Shown here one piece after another: positions 60,001-64,000 of a DNA stretch of 64,000 nucleotides. The position numbers and the translations under genes were made by a program. Each line of letters begins with the position of its first letter. The first letter of the stretch is position 1. Below the pieces are notes generated by a model that saw nothing but the letters and a program-made list of their open reading frames with translations, searched no databases and was not told where the DNA came from. The stretch is from Archilochus colubris (taxonomy: Eukaryota; Chordata; Aves; Apodiformes; Trochilidae). The stretch is taken from the NCBI GenBank assembly GCA_023079485.1, contig CM041083.1, positions 179,012,480 to 179,076,479 on the forward strand, read 5' to 3'.

Positions 60001-60632
60001 ATGTCCTTGTACCTTTCTGTTTCTCCTTTCTAGATGAGAAACCAAACAGGAAAAGTAGTGCATGCAGATACACAGGGAACACACAGACTGAAGGGGACAT
60101 TGCATTCCTGTTTTCCAAGCAGGAAGAGACCTTAGAAATATTAACAAGTAAGTTCTGAGCTTGGTACTCTTCACTTTGTAGCTGAACTGCATAACATGCA
60201 AACACATTCAAGTAAGAGATGCATTTCCAGTCAGTGTGCAACCAACATTTCCAAGTTCCCAATTCTTATCACATTATCTTTTCTCCTTGCAGTGGTAGTA
60301 CATAGTCTGAAAACAGAAGCAATGGATTTCTGAAGAACCATTATTCTAGAAAAGGTGACACAGGAGTAACTCCAGTGTGTGTGGTGATGGACCCATCTCC
60401 ACTACAAAGAGGTAAAATCACTGTTCCTTGCAAAGCCACAAACCCCCTTGTTCCTGGGCTTCAGAAGTCACTTTATTGCATGTACACAGATTCCCCATGA
60501 GCAGGTCACAGGGAGCAACTGCTTTTGTGTAAAGTGAGAAAATCCCTTTTGCTTCTACTACTTACCAACTTCATCTCTGATCTTTGCAAGCTCGACTTCT
60601 AACTCCTTTATTTTCACAAGGTCGTTTTCGTT
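44865..60632 (-). CDS. MTUS2: Microtubule-associated scaffold MTUS2, C-terminal part (eight exons)
   Basis: Eight GT-AG exons on the - strand (60,632-60,566; 56,082-55,868; 53,936-53,831; 52,010-51,937; 50,080-49,982; 48,752-48,633; 46,335-46,238; 45,081-44,865) join in phase into 996 bp, encoding 331 residues plus stop. The product is almost entirely charged coiled coil ([59 protein letters not shown]), the conserved C-terminal domain shared by MTUS1, MTUS2 and MTUS3. MTUS2 (TIP150) binds EB1 at microtubule plus ends and recruits the depolymerising kinesin MCAK. The paralogue call rests mainly on adjacency to SLC7A1, known in human. The N-terminal exons are outside the window. Confidence 0.88.
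46238..46335 (-). CDS. MTUS2: MTUS2 exon
   Basis: The acceptor CTTTCTTTGCAG precedes [20 protein letters not shown] and [13 protein letters not shown]. This is close to the MTUS family stretch that directly precedes QLSEEN. The donor AAG|GTCTGT is weak at +3 to +6. The exon ends after two bases of an arginine codon. Confidence 0.93.
46409..46437. repeat. Poly-T followed by TATATATA
   Basis: A run of about 18 T then TATATATAT, immediately upstream of the acceptor region of the 46,335 exon when read on the - strand (A-rich there). Confidence 0.6.
46438..48632. other. MTUS2 intron
   Basis: No exon, RNA gene or repeat family was recognised in this intron between the exons at 48,633 and 46,335. 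Confidence 0.6.
48633..48752 (-). CDS. MTUS2: MTUS2 exon
   Basis: ATATTCCCTAG precedes exactly 40 codons: [20 protein letters not shown] and [20 protein letters not shown]. The donor is CAG|GTAAGT. APY-HLEEDL-SLK-VLEMKN is a hallmark of the MTUS C-terminal coiled coil. Confidence 0.94.
49743..49764. repeat. Poly-A tract
   Basis: A run of about 22 A residues in an MTUS2 intron. No recognisable retroposed sequence precedes it. Confidence 0.7.
49982..50080 (-). CDS. MTUS2: MTUS2 exon
   Basis: CCTCTCCAG precedes exactly 33 codons: [20 protein letters not shown] and [13 protein letters not shown], then the donor AAG|GTAGAT. The stretch is very close to the same part of mammalian MTUS1/MTUS2. A CR1 copy begins 77 bp upstream of the acceptor on the gene strand. 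Confidence 0.95.
50157..50470 (+). mobile_element. CR1 3' end fragment beside an MTUS2 acceptor
   Basis: On the + strand: ORF2 C-terminal sequence (AAAACATAGGAAGTTCCACC, GGCTGCCCAGAGTGGTTGTG) through GGTTGGACTCGATGATCTCT to TTCAATGATTCTGTGATTCT. Its 5' end faces the exon at 50,080, so it is antisense to MTUS2. Confidence 0.92.
50471..51936. other. MTUS2 intron
   Basis: No additional exon or repeat was recognised between the CR1 copy and the exon at 51,937. Confidence 0.6.
51937..52010 (-). CDS. MTUS2: MTUS2 exon
   Basis: The acceptor TCTTCCCCAG precedes 74 bp encoding [18 protein letters not shown] and LRLSLQ, with the first two bases completing an aspartate codon. The donor is [28 protein letters not shown] is nearly the same as in mammalian MTUS proteins. 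Confidence 0.95.
52011..53830. other. MTUS2 intron
   Basis: A 1.8-kb intron. A G-rich patch lies at 52,400-52,445 and a T run at 52,987-53,000. No exon or repeat family recognised. Confidence 0.6.
53831..53936 (-). CDS. MTUS2: MTUS2 exon
   Basis: TTGTTGGAACAG precedes [20 protein letters not shown] and [15 protein letters not shown], then the donor GAG|GTGAGC. The exon begins in phase 0 and ends with one base of the next codon. The acceptor's pyrimidine tract is poor, but both phases match the neighbours. Confidence 0.9.
53937..55867. other. MTUS2 intron
   Basis: A 1.9-kb AT-leaning intron with no recognised exon or repeat. Confidence 0.6.
55868..56082 (-). CDS. MTUS2: MTUS2 exon, glutamine-rich coiled coil
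   Basis: The 215-bp exon encodes [40 protein letters not shown] and a continuing heptad stretch to QLQLQHQDQ. The donor is CAG|GTCAGT. Two acceptors are possible (CTCCACAG at 56,083 or CCCTCAG at 56,076). The first matches the one-base phase left by the 60,566 exon, so it was chosen. Confidence 0.88.
58387..58848. repeat. Long TTCC/GGAA tetranucleotide microsatellite
   Basis: About 115 units of TTCC on the + strand, or GGAA on the MTUS2 sense strand. Small interruptions occur near 58,494 (TCTCTTCC), 58,517 (CCCTCC), 58,609 (TCTTCC) and 58,716 (TTTCTTCC). It is pure polypyrimidine/polypurine for more than 460 bp. Long reading frames across it (LPSF or KEGR repeats) come from the repeat itself and are not genes. 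Confidence 0.98.
59318..59766 (+). mobile_element. CR1 3' part
   Basis: About 450 bp on the + strand: AGAGAAGAGCAACACAGCTG through GGATATCAGGAAAAATTTCT and TGGGCTGCCCAGGGAAGTGA, then GACATGGTTTAGCACTGG and a 3' end near GGTCTTATCCAG. It shares the GACATGGTTTAG subtype with the copy at 36,772. Confidence 0.9.
60566..60632 (-). CDS. MTUS2: MTUS2 exon (5'-most identified)
   Basis: The acceptor TTCCTTAAACAG precedes [20 protein letters not shown] and EV, then the donor TTG|GTAAGT. The 67-bp exon ends after one base, which fits the 56,082 exon. The coiled-coil character and splice sites are good, but family identity at this point is inferred from phase and context. Confidence 0.75.
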
Positions 60633-61764
60633 CTGTTTAAGGAAGAAGAGAGAGAAATATGTATAGATATCCTAGACAAGCACTTTCACATGTTCATTTA
60701 GTAAGTCAAATTACTTCGGAGGGGATGATTATAATGAACTCATTTAGTTTTTAAATCAAACTTAGGAGCCACAACTCATTGGCTATTAATACCTTGTATC
60801 TTTGTGAATACATCTACAGATACTTAGGCACAGAGGACAGCAAAGAATACTCTTTTTACTCCTTTGTGTCTAAAAAGACAAAGGACATTGGTATGTTTTA
60901 TCATTTTGTGCTTAATTTGTGTGCCATTTATCACTGGACTGTATGTAAAAGATGGTTTTATTAATTCTATTACAATATTTTACTCTATCTATGCCTGCAT
61001 TTAATCACCTTTAAATACAGTAATATCCTCACACAGTCAAATTTGCAGGGCAGATTACTGTACTTAAACCCTTCTAGGTATGGTGGGCATAGCCACATAG
61101 ACACTACTAATGGCCTGATATTCATGTCTCTTTCCACATTTATTCCTGGTATTTTACTGGTGATGGAGGACAAAAGTTCCCTCCTTTGACCTCTCTCAAA
61201 AGAAATATGAATACTTAGGGAATTAAAACAGATGAGCTAGCCAGGAAAATCTATTGGAGTTTTGTTTAGTACAGTAAATCTCAGTATAATGTTTCAAGCA
61301 TTAGAACACTTTAAATTTGAGTGTATCCTGACTCACATTAGGAAGAAGGCAAAGGATGTTAGTCTGCTAGGAAGGTCACCAGTGATTAGCAAAAACTAGA
61401 TCAGGCTACTATAAATATATCCTAGGATAGAAAAGGCCAACACGACAGAAAAATCATGTTCAAGAGATAAAGCAGTGTAGAAGCAAATGGAATTAAAAGG
61501 AGTCCTAGAAAGTAAATATTTCAGGAATAAAGAAGCAAGGCTAATAAAAATCTAGGTCATGGAAATAATTAGTTCAGCAGCAGGATACCTAACAGATAGG
61601 ACAGCAAATTAGTCTTATCTTACCAAAGTGAAAGTGGGGAAAAAATATTTCAGAGCTTAATGTTTCTGTTTATTTTCCTGCATCTAATTTTTAACTCTGT
61701 TAAGAGAAACAAAACAACAGATTTATTTTTTGTAATACCAGGAAAATAGGAACCTGGCATTTTG

Positions 61765-62170
61765 TAGAATTGTAGAAAGGTTTGGGTTGGAAGAAGCATT
61801 AAAAATCATATTGTTCCAGCCCCCCTGCCATGGGAAAGGACCCCTCCCATACGACCAGGTTGCTCAAAGCCCCATTCAATATTTAATTCAAATTACCTTG
61901 AACACTTCCAGTGAGGGGGCAGCCACAGCTTCTTTGTGCCAGTGTCTCACCACCCTCACAATGAAGAATTTCTTCCTAATGTTTAGCCTCAATCTACCCT
62001 CTCAGTTTGAAGTAATTACCCCTTGTCCTATCTGTACGTGCCCTTGTAAGAAGTCCCTCCCCAGCTTTCCTGTAAGCCCCTTCAGGTACTGGGAGGCTGT
62101 TATAAGGTCTCCCCATCCCCAGAGCCTTCTCCTTTCCAGGCTGAACAACCCTCTCAGCTCTCTTCATAGG
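61765..62170 (-). mobile_element. CR1 3' part
   Basis: The reverse complement reads as a CR1 3' end with GGGGCTTTGAGCAACCTGGT and the ORF2 C-terminal region. On the + strand it starts TAGAATTGTAGAAAGGTTTG. Same subtype as 32,010 and 42,616. Confidence 0.9.
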
Positions 62171-63467
62171 AAGACAGAAAAATTTAATCCTTTACACACT
62201 GCTATTCTGGGATTATTTCTACTAGCTCCAAGGGACAAATTTTCTGGGAAGTTTTGCTGTAAACTGATCAAGTGAACTCATTTAAGAGCCCCAGGTGACA
62301 GAGGAGACCCAGGTAATGTGGGCATCTTTCTTACTCAGTTATGGAAAGAAGCCAGATATGCAAGACTGGGCTCCCCCAAGCAGTCAGTGCCATATACTGC
62401 TGAGTAATGCACAGGGCTTGTGTGCCAGGACTGCAGAGTCCCCAGTCCAGACTGACTGCATTAGGCTTAGAATAAAATGAAGTGGGTTGTTTTGAGTGTT
62501 TTAGGTTTTTTTAAAGTAATATAAAAGCTATAAAAACAAACAAACAAACAACCTCCCCCCCAAAAAAAGGCCTAGATAAATATAGCTTGTTATGTTAAAA
62601 AAAAAACCAAACCATAGCCTTTCACATAGATTTCCAAACCAGCAGCCTTACAGAGATAAGGTTTCCCTTTTTGGAGAACACCACTGCATCTGCCCGTATC
62701 TTCTGTTTACCTCACTGGAGTAATTTTAAGAAGTGTTCTTGACCAATTGCCAGGACTGGTGCCCTTGAAGACGTGTGCATAGGGTTGTACTGCATATGGG
62801 ACTTGCAGATGGGAAGCACCCACTCAAATTACCAGCTCCCACAATTTGAAACAAAAGCCATTGGCAGTGAAGGAGCTCTTTATAAATCACTGCCAGCACC
62901 TACAGATAAGCAGAACACATTGGGATTGTTACTGTTCTACTGGCATGAAGGGCTAGAGCAAAACTGGATCTGATTTGAGAATGTAAAGTTATCAGGTGAT
63001 ATTTATATAGCTCCAATGTCAAAGCATCAAAGAAATTAGAAAATTCATAAGCATGCAAGGAAATATTTGCCAAAACAAATGTGTGAGAAATAAAAATAAC
63101 AAAATATCCCATTGAATTAATCAATTTTCATTAATATTTATCATCACAAGTCAAAAAGAAGACAGAGGAGGCAGGAACCTTTGCTGCCCCCTCCCAAGAG
63201 TTTTGTGTCTAATGACATAGGAAATCAACTGAAACAAGGAAGTAAGCATGGAAGCATGGAGTTACCTCCACAAATCTACATCTCTCATCCCTGCCAACTT
63301 AGATGCTTGCTTATATTGTGAGACCCAAAAACACATACAGTATCACCACAAACACTTCCCAGTTTTCTACAATTCCTCCTAAAAATATGCACTGGACACA
63401 GATCTGCTGTGGCACTTGTTATTAAAACTGCTCCTTCCACGTAGCTTTTCTGTATCTAATGCTTCAA

Positions 63468-63500
63468 TCTTTTTTTTTTTTTTTTTTCTAAAAAAAAAAA
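63468..63500. repeat. T-run/A-run inverted repeat
   Basis: About 18 T, then CT, then about 11 A, forming a hairpin-capable homopolymer pair. Confidence 0.75.
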
Positions 63501-64000
63501 CTGACCTGCACATGATGCTTAGTCACTGTTGTAATTTATTCGGATTTCCCTAGGACAAGACCTTATATTATCATTGGAAAGAGAATCATATATCTTGGGA
63601 AATCTCTTGTACCAATAAATATTTCAGACAAAACTTGTAGAAGCAATAACTGAATCCCACCACAGCTGATGTTTAAAATGATCTATAGTCTTCTTTCCAA
63701 AAAGAGATGTTTTAGCACTGCTGTTTCAATCATGCTATTAATCAGGTAATCCTCCTTCACAGTACTCCTCAGTTTAAAGATTACAATCACCTAGAAGCCC
63801 CTTTGTGACTGTACATCCACAGGTTCTATATTAAGACCTATATATTTTCTTAAACTGCCTGGCAGCATCCATGCTCTCTTCAAACATTTTGCTGGGCAAA
63901 TGGGAGACACTATCAGCTTTTCATTAGAAAGACTACATGAGTATTTTAAAAAGACAAACCTTAACAAAATATACTACACAAGTATGTGTTTCTGCCAAGA

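Larger units (their letters stand above)
56083..60565. other. MTUS2 intron with TTCC array and CR1
   Basis: The 4.5-kb intron holds the 462-bp TTCC microsatellite (58,387-58,848) and a CR1 at 59,318-59,766. Elsewhere no exon or repeat was recognised. Confidence 0.7.
60633..64000. other. MTUS2 intron or upstream region to window edge
   Basis: No further MTUS2 exon was recognised. The stretch contains a CR1 copy (61,765-62,170) and AT-rich patches. The next upstream exon must lie beyond 64,000 or be too short to recognise. Confidence 0.6.

Noticed and set aside
44865..60632. MTUS1 instead of MTUS2
   Set aside because: The C-terminal coiled coil is alike in both paralogues, but the gene beside SLC7A1 in human is MTUS2. 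A full-length comparison would settle it.
1..64000. tRNA, snRNA or microRNA genes
   Set aside because: No tRNA A/B box arrangement, snRNA-like sequence or convincing long miRNA-type hairpin was found by eye; a covariance model search would be needed to exclude them.

Overview
The window is vertebrate nuclear DNA, almost certainly from a bird and probably a songbird. Genes are split by GT-AG introns. CR1 LINE fragments occur on both strands and several end in the bird-typical tail with repeats like ATTCTATGA. Two LTR-type repeats near 38.5-40.3 kb resemble a family I associate with passerine genomes. Nothing prokaryotic (operons, Shine-Dalgarno sites, CRISPR) is present.

Two genes converge tail to tail. 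On the + strand, 11,198-30,567 carries all 11 coding exons of SLC7A1 (CAT-1, the cationic amino acid transporter). The exons join in phase to a 622-residue protein. A CpG-rich, promoter-like block lies just upstream (about 10.48-11.0 kb), and a long 3'UTR probably runs to an AATAAA at 38,143. On the - strand, 60,632-44,865 carries the last eight coding exons I could identify of a MTUS1/MTUS2 family gene, called MTUS2 because it lies next to SLC7A1 as in other vertebrates. These exons encode 331 residues of the C-terminal coiled coil; the 5' part lies beyond the right edge. The MTUS2 3'UTR probably ends near 40.4 kb, so the gap between the genes is only about 2.2 kb and is filled by the two LTR-type repeats.

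Layout: 1-8.0 kb, no gene seen; 8.07-10.0 kb, CR1 LINE on - with endonuclease sequence but the RT core missing; 10.48-11.0 kb, CpG island; 11.2-30.6 kb, SLC7A1 coding exons; 30.6-38.15 kb, probable SLC7A1 3'UTR, interrupted by CR1 pieces, an LTR-like block, a pentanucleotide repeat and a second copy of the MTUS2 terminal exon; 38.3-40.3 kb, paired LTRs; 40.4-44.9 kb, probable MTUS2 3'UTR with two CR1s; 44.9-60.6 kb, MTUS2 exons with a 462-bp TTCC/GGAA array in one intron; 60.6-64 kb, intronic sequence with one CR1.

The most notable feature is the extra MTUS2 last exon at about 35.15-35.55 kb, about 9.7 kb beyond the normal one and antisense within the probable SLC7A1 3'UTR. Its 3' splice site, phase and most of its reading frame are kept, so it could act as an alternative terminal exon. 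Its mostly amino-acid-changing differences suggest it is more likely a decaying duplicate. No exon was checked against transcripts or databases; all calls come from reading the sequence and from memory of the families.
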